NCBI GenBank assembly: GCA_003194525.1
Contig: NBIV01000018.1
Location: forward strand, 468,145 to 532,144
DNA from: Gracilariopsis chorda
Taxonomy: Eukaryota; Rhodophyta; Florideophyceae; Gracilariales; Gracilariaceae
Length of the DNA: 64,000 bases
Reading direction: 5' to 3'
Below are positions 33,797-44,959 of the stretch, piece after piece. The position numbers and the translations under genes are program-made. The notes beneath the pieces are model-generated. The model made no database searches. It was not told where the DNA came from and saw only the letters and a program-made list of their open reading frames with translations. The first letter of the stretch is position 1; each line of letters begins with the position of its first letter.

Positions 33797-35420
33797 CATA
33801 ATTTAGTTTTTGGTTTTTTCTAAGTTCGCATTATCTCGCACCAGACCAGCCTTTTCGCGGTCGATATCTCTAGTAGTATTGAACGCTTCTAGCTAGGGAA
33901 GAGGGGTGGTGTATGTTTCTAGAAGCAAATAATCTTATACTCAGTACTACCGTGATGATACTTCTTTCTTCAATTTAGGGAGAATGGATTTCGATACTCC
34001 AAAGAATCTTCAATAAAAAAATACAGCTGAATCTATTCGTTCTATCTTAGTTGAAGATAGTAATTACGTCAGCAAGTCGATTAGTAGTAAAGGAAATGAT
34101 TTTCTTCGTCTTTCGCGTACAATATCAGTATGCCTTAAGTGGAAAGAGAGACCCTTGGAGCGGATCTTTTGAATCACAGCAAGCGATAAAGACGATAGCC
34201 GTAAGTGTTCTTCAGTCCGGTCGGGTCAGAGGCTGTTCCTGCGGTTTTTGCCTCTCTCATTGTTTAGCGTGTGTGTAAATTCGGCTGAGATAAGTTCACT
34301 TTGCCAAGTAGGCAAGACGAGATAGGTTGTCCTTGTCGTAGGCCGTAGGCCATCTCGCCAGACTAAGAGCCAGAGTACGTCCCGACGGTGCTCATAGAGA
34401 AATACTTACACCCTTGAGTTTAGTTCTTCACGGCCCTCAGGAAGCAGAGGCCTTTAATATGCTGGTAAAGCAAAACCAAGAAATTACATCTCACGGGATC
34501 CTTTACCTTCTAACATCACAAACAAGCAACTTTTTAAACACGGCATTATTGATTGTACCGGCTGAACACCTTCGAGAATCCCAAAACGATAGCGACAAGT
34601 AACAGCTGAAGCCAAAGTCGAGTAAAAAGAACTACTAAAAATTTTCACTGCACACATGGACCAGCCACTTCACCGCTTCGCGTAGTGAGCAGGCATCAGT
34701 GAAACACAAGACAACACTTCTACGGCACTGGAGTAAAACGGTTGAGTCAGAATGATGCGGAGCACTGTCTCTACTCAGGTGATGTAACCGCGATGTAAAA
34801 CAACGAGACAACTATGGAAGGAAGCAGCATGCTGATAGATGAGAATTTTCAAACAGGGTATCTTTCTCGCGTCCTTGTCTTGCGATGAAGGCAAGTGAGT
34901 TGCACAACATCGTTGTTTGAAATGCTTGACATTTCGCTTTCCTTCCGCGCAAACAGAAATCAACAGCCCGACACTCAAGCGACCGACTGTCAATCTTCGC
35001 AACCTCGGTGGAAAGTAAGTTACTCTAGAATAGCCGAGGACGCATGCAACGGTATCGTCAGTACCGAGTCGGTATTACCGAAGGTGGGCTTGGAATGAGA
35101 CACTCGTCTCGATTGAAGGGTGAAACAGAGGTCTTCTTGGGCGAAACGAAGGCCTTGCCACGTGGGGATATGGGATTGGACTGCAGATCACTTTGGCTTC
35201 TGTTCTGAATTCTACTGAATCATCACTCAAGGATGAACGGCCGCGGTCTCTCAGATCATCTCTCGATTGTTGAAGTCGCCCGCCACACCTTCTCTTTCAA
35301 CAGCATCCCAGTCTCTCATCGAACGATCTTCCACCCTCTTAACAAATCCTTGAGCCTAAGCAGATTAACGAGCCGCACATCAACTCCTCCTGAGTCAAAC
35401 ATCAACACAGCTATAGCACA
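33797..35420. other. Intergenic, no gene seen
   Basis: This is AT-rich sequence between the SINE and argininosuccinate lyase; the last 200 bp before the lyase start are its 5' leader. No coding frame with a recognisable domain was found. Confidence 0.5.
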
Positions 35421-36797
35421 ATGTCTATGTGGGGCGGTCGTTTCGATGCCGCTCCGAACGCCCTAGTCGCCAAAATGGGCGAATCCATATCCTACGATCG
35501 TCGTCTCTATAAGCACGATATCCGTGGATCAAAAGCCCATGCACAGATGCTTGCCCGACAGAAGATCATACCCGAATCAGATGCTCAAGCCATTGTATCC
35601 GGTCTTGACCAAATTCAGAATGAAATTGAATCAAGCGAGTTTGAATGGTCAGAAGCTTTGGAAGATGTACACATGAACATTGAAGACCGTCTCACAAAGC
35701 TCATCGGTCCATCTGGAGCTCGTCTCCATGCTGGACGCTCCAGGAATGATCAGGTTGCCACCGATTTTCGTCTGTACTTGCGGGATGAAGTGGATGTCTT
35801 GCGCGCATATGTTGTTGATGTGCAACGCGCACTCGTCAAGCTCGCTGTTCAACATACGAAAACTGTATTGCCTGGATTCACTCATCTACAACATGCACAA
35901 CCGATAGTTCTTGCACATTATCTGTTAGCGTACACTGAGATGTTCCAACGCGACGTGTTGAGACTTGACGACTGGAGGAAGCGAATGAATTATCTGCCGT
36001 TGGGCTCCAGTGCGCTGGCGGGATCCACGTTACCACTCGATAGGAATTGGGTCGCTGAGAAACTTGGCTTTGACGGGCTGTGTGAAAACTCTTTAGACGC
36101 AGTGAGTGACCGGGACTTTGCAATTGAGCTTGTTTCAGTGTGCAGCATGCTCATGATGCACTTGTCTAGGATCAGTGAAGATATCATATTCTGGATGAGC
36201 CAGGAAGCCGGTTGGGTGGAACTTGGTGATGATTTTTGCACTGGAAGTTCTCTCATGCCACAGAAGAAGAACCCAGACATGTGTGAATTGACCAGGGGCA
36301 AAACCGCCCGCGTTTATGGGAATCTCACAACCTTGTTGACCATTATGAAGGGCATTCCCCTCGCGTACAATCGAGATATGCAAGAAGACAAAGAGCCTGT
36401 GTTTGATGCGTTAGATACTGTCAAGCTTGTTCTGTCCGTGTACGCTCCGATGATCCAATCAATGAAGGTTAATAAAGACCGAATGTATGATGCTGCAAGT
36501 GACCCTGCGCTTATGGCGACGGATTTGGCTGAATGGCTTGTGAAACAAGGTATGCCCTTCCGCGACTCGCACCACCGTGTGGGGAAGCTCGTTGGCTACA
36601 GCAGGAAGATTGGTGTTGCGCTCGACAACCTCACCTTGGAACAGATGCAAAGTGTTATCCCAGAAGCCAATGAAGAGTGCTTAGAGCTTTGGAAACCCGA
36701 GCGGAGTGTTGCGTTGAGAGATCTCCCAGGCGGTACGGCACCGGCACAGGCCCTGCATCAACTGAAAACGAAGTGGGCTCATTTACTTGAGGAATAA
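35421..36797 (+). CDS. ASL (argH): Argininosuccinate lyase
   Basis: The product is 458 residues and full length for the family. The enzyme splits argininosuccinate into arginine and fumarate, the last step of arginine synthesis. The fumarase/aspartase superfamily signature GSSLMPQKKNPD lies at residues 275-286 (catalytic Ser in the flexible loop). The other conserved active-site segments are DVHMNIEDRL (about 82-91), AGRSRNDQV (about 104-112) and GFTHLQHAQP with the catalytic His (about 152-161). The start MSMWGGRF matches bacterial and plant enzymes at the mature N-terminus, with no obvious transit peptide from this ATG. Plant ASL is plastidial, so a cytosolic location or a missed upstream start are both possible. 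The gene has no intron. Confidence 0.97.
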   Translation: MSMWGGRFDAAPNALVAKMGESISYDRRLYKHDIRGSKAHAQMLARQKIIPESDAQAIVSGLDQIQNEIESSEFEWSEALEDVHMNIEDRLTKLIGPSGARLHAGRSRNDQVATDFRLYLRDEVDVLRAYVVDVQRALVKLAVQHTKTVLPGFTHLQHAQPIVLAHYLLAYTEMFQRDVLRLDDWRKRMNYLPLGSSALAGSTLPLDRNWVAEKLGFDGLCENSLDAVSDRDFAIELVSVCSMLMMHLSRISEDIIFWMSQEAGWVELGDDFCTGSSLMPQKKNPDMCELTRGKTARVYGNLTTLLTIMKGIPLAYNRDMQEDKEPVFDALDTVKLVLSVYAPMIQSMKVNKDRMYDAASDPALMATDLAEWLVKQGMPFRDSHHRVGKLVGYSRKIGVALDNLTLEQMQSVIPEANEECLELWKPERSVALRDLPGGTAPAQALHQLKTKWAHLLEE

Positions 36798-37113
36798 TGG
36801 GTAAGCAGTGCTAACGAATGCCCTGATCTTGTTCTCTGGGAAAGGGGTGCCATGTTGTACTCAGATGGCATTGGGGATCCACATCAATGTGAGAGGCGAA
36901 CCAAAATTGCGCTCCGCGTACGCTTCTTCTCAGACAAATGCGAGGCAGCAGATGAACGGTTCAGTGAGAAAATGGAATGCTTCATCCTCTTACCCACACA
37001 GCCATGTCATCTTCGATACTGGCAAAAACGAAGCAACTCGTGTGTTCGTTCTTTACAAGGAGTGGAATCCAGGATGAGAAATTGTGTAGTTGATGTTAAA
37101 CAGGATGACGTGG
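36798..37113. other. Short intergenic between convergent genes
   Basis: This 316-bp spacer separates the stop codons of argininosuccinate lyase and PDI-C. It must contain both polyadenylation sites. No other feature was seen. Confidence 0.5.
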
Positions 37114-38591
37114 CTATGTGAGTTTGCTCGACGGTGTCATTGGGGCTGCGAGTTTGCGGTGCAAAGTGTGCATGACGCCATCCATTAGCGAGAAAACAGT
37201 AAAAGTTCCACCAACAATGGCACAGAGAGATGTGATAAACTCGTACCATCTCCTTCCTGCCCGTGAGATGACAACGGCGGTGGGAGAAAGGTCGTATGAG
37301 AATCGCGCCTCAGGCACATTGGGGTCAGATTTGTATTGCTGATTTGATGTTGTCATCTGTTTCGAAAGAAGAACACAAGATTAGAGGAAATGAAGATTTG
37401 ATGTTAGATACTGTAGGAACGGGGTGTGGGCGGGCAGCTGCGCAACAACGCTTGGTCAACGCAGTGCGATGGTGATGCCTTTCAGCATCAAGTATTAGAA
37501 ACTTACCTGATAGCCAAGAATGCGACCGGAGCGCATAGAACCGGTTTCGAAAGTGGTGGATACCACTTTGATGTAATGTTCATGAGACATGTAACCATAG
37601 TAGTTAACAAACGCCTGTTCATCCAAGGGGTTGAAGTTTTGTCTGATGTCCTGTGGGATCTTCTTGAGCAGTTTTTTCGATAAAGGAGTACCAAACGAAA
37701 AGTGGTGAATAGTATGTGAGGTGTTGGTGCTCTTCTGGTCAAAGTTGTGAGCATCACTCTTAGCTATGACATGGAAATTACCCGGGACGCGATTGACTTG
37801 CAGCTTTCCGTGCAACAAGCAACCTTCATGCCACTGATACTTGAGAGGATGCTCCTCAGGGGGGGTGTCAGACACGCCTACAACGTAATCAGTGAAAGCG
37901 TTGATTGTCCGATCTCCGTGATAGTTTTTCTCAAGAGGATTAGCACCCTTGAACATCATGAATGTAGGATACCCTGATATCTTGGTGAGTTCACAGACGC
38001 CTGGTTGCTGGGTGCAATCCACCTGGGCAACCTTGACATTAGGTCTCACCGACGGTAAAGACGCGGCAAACTGCTGCCACACCGGCAGCACCATCCTGCA
38101 ATAGCCGCACCATTTGACATAGTAAAGCACAAAGGTATACTCGTTTTCTTTCAAAAAACGTCCATACGAAGAAGCGTCAAGTTCAACAGCATGGGCAGCA
38201 GCGCTGGCCACGCGCTGCGTTTCGGGGGCATGAGCTCTTTATACGGTTGCATGTGAAGCTTTCCATGTTCGGCGGACAAGACGGTTTTCTCAATTTTGGC
38301 GGTAACGTCGAGCCGAGAGTTTCCGAGAAAATCCCAGGCTTCTATGGTTGCAAAACGACAGGGGAGTTCGTAAAAAGAGAGACGAAAATTGATGTCGAGA
38401 AGTTGATCCGAGTTATTGTCTAGAACGAGTCTTGATTTGGTATCGCCGCGAATGTAGTTGACTACCTCGCAGAAGAGCACGAGGCTTATGAAAGAGGCTA
38501 CTGACAGCGAGAGGACTCCACCGCGGCGCGTGGCTTGGGTGAGATCGCGGGGGACCTTGCGAAAAAGGTCCAGCGAGGCGAGCTTGATCAT
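37114..38591 (-). CDS. PDIL5-4-like: PDI-C: protein disulfide isomerase fused to an ERV41/46-type domain (one intron, apparent frameshift)
   Basis: Exon 1 is 37507-38591 and exon 2 is 37114-37356, with an intron at 37357-37506 (CAG|GTAAGT ... CAG|ATG). The product is about 442 residues. Residues 1-20 (SLDLFRKVPRDLTQ) and the membrane span at about 25-45 belong to the ERGIC N-terminal domain. A thioredoxin domain follows with active site WCGYC (Cys162, Cys165), then the COPII-coated ERV domain, ending with FSYDLSPTAVVIS and a second membrane span (TSLCAIVGGTFTVFSLMDG). This fusion, known from plants (PDIL5-3/5-4) and some protists, puts a disulfide isomerase on an ER-Golgi cargo-receptor scaffold. 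Here both cysteines are present. One G:C pair must be added at 38224-38228 to keep the frame between the first and second domains. Confidence 0.88.
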
Positions 38592-39152
38592 ATTGAATGG
38601 GTTTGTAGACGATGATGAGGGGGGGAGAGTGGGAGGAAGGTGTGGGTGGAAAGGAAATGGGTCAGACGGACGGCTGACGGCGTGTGCAGGGATGGAGGCA
38701 GCTGAACGCGAAACGGAAGGTGGCGCTGCGGGAAGGAGGCGATTGCGGTCACGGCATTGCGTGAGCGAATGCGCACTTGGGTGTAGCCGCCGTACTGTGC
38801 TGCGGAGCCGGTCAGTCACCATGGACGCGCTGTGATTGGTGCGCGGGGCGAGCGGGGAGATGATCCATTTGTGCAGCCTGTGACGTGGATGCATTTCTGT
38901 GAGATATTTTGCACTTGCCCTTCAATGCCAGCCACCGCCACCGCGCCCGGTCGGTGACATTGGTTAGATACGCATGCGGCATCAAGGTCAGCGCACCGCC
39001 GCTGACATCCCCCTTTCAAATCTCCCCTTGATTCCAGGTGGGCGTGCCCCGAGCGCCCCGAGCGCACTTCTTCTTCCACCAGCCATTGCTCGCTTCGTTA
39101 CCCCGTTCCCCTCGCTTCAAACGCTCCTCCGCTCCTTAATTCTCCCGTCGCG
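38592..39152. promoter_or_regulatory. Shared upstream region of divergent PDI-C and phosphofructokinase genes
   Basis: The two start codons are 561 bp apart and point away from each other, so the region must hold both promoters. It is GC-rich. No defined element can be named. Confidence 0.4.
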
Positions 39153-40913
39153 ATGAGTGCCTTCGCCATCGGTCTACCGCTCAAGGTGGACAAACAGCCA
39201 CACAAATGGTCGCGCAACCTGTGCTGCACCGCCGCAACCCCGAATTCAAACCTCAGGAAACCGCGACCAGTGACCCCACCAAACGTGAAAGGCGGAGGTT
39301 TACCGCCTTTTAAACTGCACGTCGCGCCGCATCTACGCGATTATCTGCAAGCCGTCCAGCAGTATCCATCGCCGCTGTTGAGAACAAGGAGACATAACAC
39401 CTTTGTACAACCTGCAGACATCATTCTGAGAGACATTTCATTAAATGTGGATCAAACTCCGACTCAACTCGACGCGTTCTTGAAGGCCGGCCCGCGTCGA
39501 AATGTGTACCATGCAAATGGTGTCCGTGCTGCTGTTGTATCATGCGGTGGAATTTGTCCGGGGATTAATACCGTCATAAAAGAGATTACGTTATGTCTTT
39601 TTCGATATGGCGCTTCTAAGGTGTTCGGTGTACGTCACGGATATCGCGGCTTTTACAACAGTCACTGGCAAGAGCTTACGGAGGAAAGTGTCGTCGGCTT
39701 GAATAAGATGGGCGGCAGTGTATTGGGATCTAGCAGGGGTGGGTTCGATTTGGAACGTATTGTTGATGCTATTGAGACTAGGCGAATCGATCAAGTTTAT
39801 GTCATTGGCGGTGATGGAACCATCATGGGCTGTCACAAAATTTTTGAAGAAGTTGTCAGACGTCGACTTAAAACCAGCGTCATTAGCATTCCGAAGACCA
39901 TTGACAATGATATCGCCGTCATTGACCGTTCTTTTGGTACGTTTCCGCAATTCACCCCCTTAGCACCGAGTTTCATGCATCTCTTTAACATTGGTGTTGT
40001 TTTCGATAGTTGCAAGAGTACTTATTGACATGGCTTCAATTTCTTTGCTGGTTTGTAGGTTTTGAGACGGCTGTGGATGAAGCTCAACGCGCAATCAACG
40101 CGGCATATACTGAGGCTACATCATTTCCGGATTGTATAGCCCTTGTCAAGTTGAGTACGTACCATTCACAAACAACTCATGCATGTCCCATCGCAGCGGC
40201 GAATCCTATGAACACTTTCCCCTAACTCACCTCACTTTTTTGTCTGCAACATCAGTGGGGAGAAACTCGGGCTTCATTGCTTGCCATGCGGCGCTTGCGT
40301 CTGAAGAAGTTGATTGCTGTCTCATTCCCGAGGAAGAATTTGTCCTACACGGGTCGGGCGGCGTCTTAGCATACGTTGAGCAGAAACTGAACGAAAAAGG
40401 GCATTGCGTTGTGGTCGTCGCTGAAGGTGCCGGCCATATCAAAGACCAAGGTGGTGACATTGGTGTTCATCTCATGAATGAAACAAAGAAGTACTTTGCT
40501 CGCAAGAACCGTGAGATCAGCCTCAAGTATCTGGACCCGTACGTACGCCCGATTTGTCTTGCTACCATCACACAAGCGACGCGAAGCGAGCAAGTACTGA
40601 CGTCACAGAGTTCTATAACATCTTTCACTACAGAACCTATCAAATTCGGGCAATCCCAACAACTACACATGACAACATTCTGTGCATTCTGCTGGCACAT
40701 GCTGCTGTGCATGGGGCCTATGCGGGATACACTGGCTTTTCCTCGGGGCTCATCAACAGCAGAAATGTTTTCATTCCGCTGGAGATGTTGGTGGGTATCC
40801 AAAAGAAGGTAGACACTATGCAAAGCGATTGGCAAAGGTTGAGGATGTCAACGGGGCAGCCGGATTGGTTCTTCCAAGAAGATGATATGAGTACAGATGG
40901 TGCTGGTGTATGA
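39153..40913 (+). CDS. PFK: Plant-type ATP-dependent 6-phosphofructokinase, four exons
   Basis: The exons are 39153-39936, 40059-40154, 40256-40538 and 40634-40913 (introns of 122, 101 and 95 bp, all GT-AG), giving 480 residues with correct phase at every junction. It phosphorylates fructose 6-phosphate to the 1,6-bisphosphate in glycolysis. The first glycine loop reads VVSCGGICPGINTVI and the ATP-type loop IGGDGT; the catalytic region PKTIDNDI and the segments MGRNSGF (formed across intron 2) and AEGAGH also match the family. The Gly in GGDG, rather than the Asp typical of pyrophosphate enzymes, supports ATP use. The N-terminal 50 residues are variable and basic and could include a targeting sequence. 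Intron 3 interrupts the LKYLDP-TY segment, which is restored after splicing. Confidence 0.95.
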
Positions 40914-42285
40914 TCCAACCCATTTCGCCGCGAAACATATCCTTGTAGGCATGTAACCGGTGCTGCGGATGAGCGTGCTTCGAGGCTAGAGAAATAAGCC
41001 ACTATTATTCAGAGCAAGCTGCCGATGGTGCTGCGTATAGGTAATCGTCTTCCTGAGAGAGCTTGGAGCTTGTCCACAAATGCTCTGTGTTCACCGGGCC
41101 TGTGACTACCATTCTTTTCCCCAGGCCCTGAGAGGAACATTTGGAGAACATCATCTCTGTAGGGGATCGCTAGCTTTACGCTCTTCGGAGCAATTTTGAT
41201 CAACAGGTCCGTATCAATCAAGTCCACGCCGGAGCTGGTACGAGACATGCAATGTGGTGGACTCGGGAAAAGAATCAATCGCTGATATAGTACCAATCCA
41301 CCACTCGTATTCGCTGAAAGGCATCGGCGTGAACCTTTCTATGCAGGCCATGAAAGGGAGGGTCTAAATTTCAACTCGTTTGAACAGAGCAACCAATCAT
41401 GTAAAAAGAAAATGGATCAGCTAGCTTGTTCCTGTTTCGAGGATAAGCTGGCTTCGAGGGTTACAGCGTCGCCGCACTGGCAGAAACGGAGCGGAGGGCT
41501 TGTGTGGTAATTGGTGCTGATAGAAAGTACGTGATGACTTCGGACTGCTCGTCCGAGCCTTCAGAACGGGTTTCAGGCAAACTCTCAATATGCAGCTGGT
41601 CGACGTATCCTTGCGAATCGCAAGTTAATATAAGAATCGCTTGTCTTATGCAAGAAGGACAGAATGAAGTACTGTTGATACTACTAGTGGAACGGACTAG
41701 TCAAATATCACGAGACACATTTTGACGTTGCTGAGAGACGTTAACGGAACCGAGCAACCTACTCTGCAAAACGAAACGGCTTGTTCTTCACGGAGCGAAG
41801 GTAAAGTGCCTGACACCCGAAGCCCCTATAGCGCACCTAATCGATCTGTGAAATGGCCGTTTCGTGGATTCAAACAAACGAGCATGAGAAGTCTGCAGGT
41901 CAAAGGAGGGACATGAGAGCTTAACACGCTTCCCTCACCTAAATGCAGCCAAACCGCACCTCCCGGTGAGAAAATCCAACAGTTTGAATCCAGCAAACCG
42001 AGACGCCATTCACACAACATGACCAAAAGAATGCTGTACGGACAGCAAATAGTTACCTCGTATACAAGATACAGAGCTGCTACCACTATTAAAACGCTGC
42101 TGCACGTGAGAAGTAACGTCAAGTCCTTCACTGCGAGACGCGTCCCTATCAAAACAGGGTCAAACAGCCGCTACATCGCTACCATTCAAGTTAACAAAAA
42201 ATTGAGATGGAAAACAAACAAGTTACACAAGTCAGAGCGTTATTCGTCATGGCTTGTCGCTTTGCTTCAGGCTGTGAACGACAGT
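40914..42285. other. Intergenic between convergent genes
   Basis: No gene, RNA or repeat was recognised. Short frames here lack domains. Confidence 0.5.
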
Positions 42286-43511
42286 TCATGGACCGCAGGC
42301 CGGGAACGGGGCGCCCAGCTGATCCTTTTGCGAAGTGGACGGCAGTTCCTGCTCATCATATTCATTTTGAGAATAACTCAAAGATACCTTGCGCTTCTCC
42401 TCGCAAACAACAGCATCATGCGCACCCGCCGAAGATCGACAAGTCTTCAAAATGACTTGTGTGAACGCGTTAACATTATCGAAGTAAAGGTGATGACCAG
42501 CGCCCTCCACAACGTGTACGCTAGTTGGAACGCTCATGCGTTCACAGATGCTCTTGGCGTATCGATAGTTCATCCAGTCCAGTTCACCATATAAAAACAC
42601 AGTGGGTACTTTCAACGCATCCATACGATCGCAAAGTGGATCCCTCGCATACGCTCCGCTCTGCAAAATAGTGGACAAAGAATGCTCACCAGCGGCATCT
42701 GCAGCTGAAATGTGATAAAAGTAGTCAACGAGCGCTTCTCTAGCACTTTGCGATTGCATTTGAAAGCGCGATTCGATGATTTTTCTGGCTAGAACGCGAC
42801 CTAAGGAAGTCCCACCAAGTCGCACCAAGTACTGCGGAGTGAATCCAAGATCCCATAACCGAAATAACATCCAAAACAAGAAACGCCTCATGAAGGGTCC
42901 ACTTGGAATCTTCTGAGGCGGAGCACGGGGCAATCCTACTGGACTTGCAAGAGTGAGCGTCAACAAGTGCTGCGGAGAACGCAGCGCGTACACGGTGGCG
43001 AGGTACGCCCCATGGAGTGGGCTACGAGATGAAATCGGTCAAAAGTAGGTTCTGTCTGTTGCATGTGCTGCACCCACGCGTCGAAAGCATCTAGAAAGTA
43101 GGACTCTGCGCCGCTGACAGAGAGGGATAGCGAGTGGTGCGGACGTGAACTGGCGCCGAAACCCGGCCAATCCAAAAGGTACAAGCGGTAGTACGGGGCA
43201 AGACCTGAGATATTGCGACCGAAAAACGCGAGCCCGGCTCCCCAACCGTGGAGCAGGACGAGGGGCGGATTGGACTTATCGCCGGCTGTGAGCATGTTGA
43301 GGGAATGGCCTGTATGGAGGGTGATGCGCTGTTTGGAGTACTGGTGATTGGTGAGATGACGGAGGAAAAGAGCCTCTGCGACTTCGAGACGGTGGTGGTT
43401 GGTTTGGGAGCGCTTCGCCGAAGCGGGTTTCGCGCAGGCGGAGGGGCATTGTGGAGGGGTTGAGGAGAACGTTTGGAAGGTTGAGAGGAGGCGGGAGAAG
43501 GTTGTACCCAT
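42286..43511 (-). CDS. Alpha/beta hydrolase of the CGI-58/ABHD4 (At4g24160-like) type, with an apparent one-base frameshift
   Basis: Two frames make one protein. The N-terminal frame (ATG at 43509-43511) has LVLLHGWGAGLAFFGRN, LYLLDWPGFGASSRP and the nucleophile elbow VAHSMG. The C-terminal frame has FLYGELDWMNYRYA and GAGHHLYFDN. Adding one G:C pair in the run of four at 43008-43011 joins them directly behind the nucleophile, giving about 408 residues, the normal length for this group. The YGxxDWMNY segment is a trademark of ABHD4, ABHD5 and the plant homologue. Serine is retained in the elbow, unlike CGI-58 itself, so hydrolysis of (lyso)phospholipids or N-acyl phospholipids is possible. 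The H-x4-D motif proposed for acyltransfer is also present (HHLYFD). Confidence 0.85.
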
Positions 43512-43969
43512 GGCGGGGTGAATGAGGGCCGGAGACCGGGGAGCCAGGGTTAGGAAGAATACGGGTAGGCGCGTGGACGGAAGGGGGTAAGGTTAGATTA
43601 GATAAGATGTGGTATAAGGTGCTCACAGTGAGGTGGAAATTTAGTATAACGGCAGGTGGTGCAGCAGCAGTGGGCGAGTGGGAGCCTTTTTCAGGAGTGG
43701 CGAATAGGAGGTGTGCGCGTAGAAATGAACTGCGTGCGTGCAGCAGCCCATGGGCGTTGCCACGTCACTGTGCTGGTGCAGCGGCGAATTGGCACACGAT
43801 AAGATTTCTGCGTTGAAGAAAACCAAGCTCTGCACCTGCACATATCTACAATCGAAAAGAGTAAGCTAGCTTGCGGAGGGACACACAGCTTATGGAAGAT
43901 ACACACTACAACTCGGTTGGATTAATACAAGGGCATAGGGGTACGAAAGGCTATTCATCACACACGCTG
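43512..43969. other. Intergenic, no feature seen
   Basis: This stretch is the upstream flank of the hydrolase and the downstream flank of GH16. Nothing else was recognised. Confidence 0.5.
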
Positions 43970-44959
43970 TCATTGGGTTTTCCACCACTTGCTGTTACAA
44001 TTGGAGCCTTTTGTAAAGCGCACCCAGTCGTAAGCGGCGGTGCGATGTCCAGCGTATGCAAAATGACCGCCCCAAGCAGCCGCCTTCCAGCTCACCGGCC
44101 ACAAGCTCAAGAAGATACGCAGCGGCGCCACATGCACCTTGGGGATGTTGTTCTTCGCCGTATGCACCAGTTGGCCATTAACGTACCACTGGATAGCGTG
44201 CTGCGTCCATCGGAACCCATAGTTGTGCATGGAGGAAGAGGGATCAAACGGCAGGTGCACATCATGTTCATTGCCGCCTTGGCCGTTGGTGAAGTAATTG
44301 GTCTGTAGCATGAGCTTCCCTGACGCGCTCTTCCGCACAAACTCGATGTCGATTTCATTATGCGCCCCACTCTTTCCAGGCGCGGCGTCCCACGGCCCTG
44401 TATACGCGAAAAACGTAGAGATGACCCCGGTCTGCGCCACCGGTCTCATGCGGACTTCGTAGCAACCGTATCCATGCCAGTTGTTGCTCTTGATTTGGCC
44501 GCTCTTGAACGGCTTGCCGTGATGGTGGTGTTGTGCCAGGGTCAGCTTTAGCTGGTTGCGTTTCGCGTCGACGGAGACTTGGTCGGCGGACCACCACGCG
44601 TTGAACGGATCACCGTTGGCATAGTTGTCTGACTTGGTCCATCGCCAGGTGTTGAGGGTGTTGAAGTGGTCGAAGAATGTGCACTGGTTGGTTGGGGAGC
44701 ACTTCGGGGGTGCGTTTCGCCACCACTTGTTCTTTCCATTAGCACGTCTGTTATTTCGACTAGTCCATTGTAGCGATGACAAAGGCGAGTCGAGTTCGCT
44801 GCGGACAGCGGCTATGCAAAGCAAAGGTCAGTCTCACGCCACCATGTGGTTGGAAGAAAAACGGAGGCGGTGGCACCCGAACTTACATGCATTCAAGGGC
44901 ACGGCGGCGAAGGCGACGTTCAAAAGGGTGACAGCAGCAACAAAGAAAAGCGATTTCAT
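43970..44959 (-). CDS. Secreted glycoside hydrolase family 16 enzyme, two exons
   Basis: Exon 1 is 44887-44959 and exon 2 is 43970-44811, with a 75-bp intron (T|GTAAGT ... CATAG|CC). The product is 304 residues. Exon 1 is almost exactly a signal peptide (MKSLFFVAAVTLLNVAFA), so the intron separates secretion signal and catalytic domain. The GH16 catalytic motif HNEIDIEFV supplies the nucleophile and acid/base glutamates (about Glu177 and Glu181, with Asp179 between). The sandwich core includes YEVRMRPV, FFAYTGPWD and YGFRWTQHAIQWYVNGQLVH. The EIDIE form without inserted residue resembles lichenase, laminarinase-like and XTH branches more than agarases and carrageenases (usually ExDxxE). In a red alga the target could be a wall beta-glucan or galactan; this cannot be decided here. 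Confidence 0.9.

Noticed and set aside
42019-42594. 191-residue plus-strand frame
   Set aside because: Its right half is the antisense shadow of the CGI-58/ABHD4-type hydrolase and its left half has no features.
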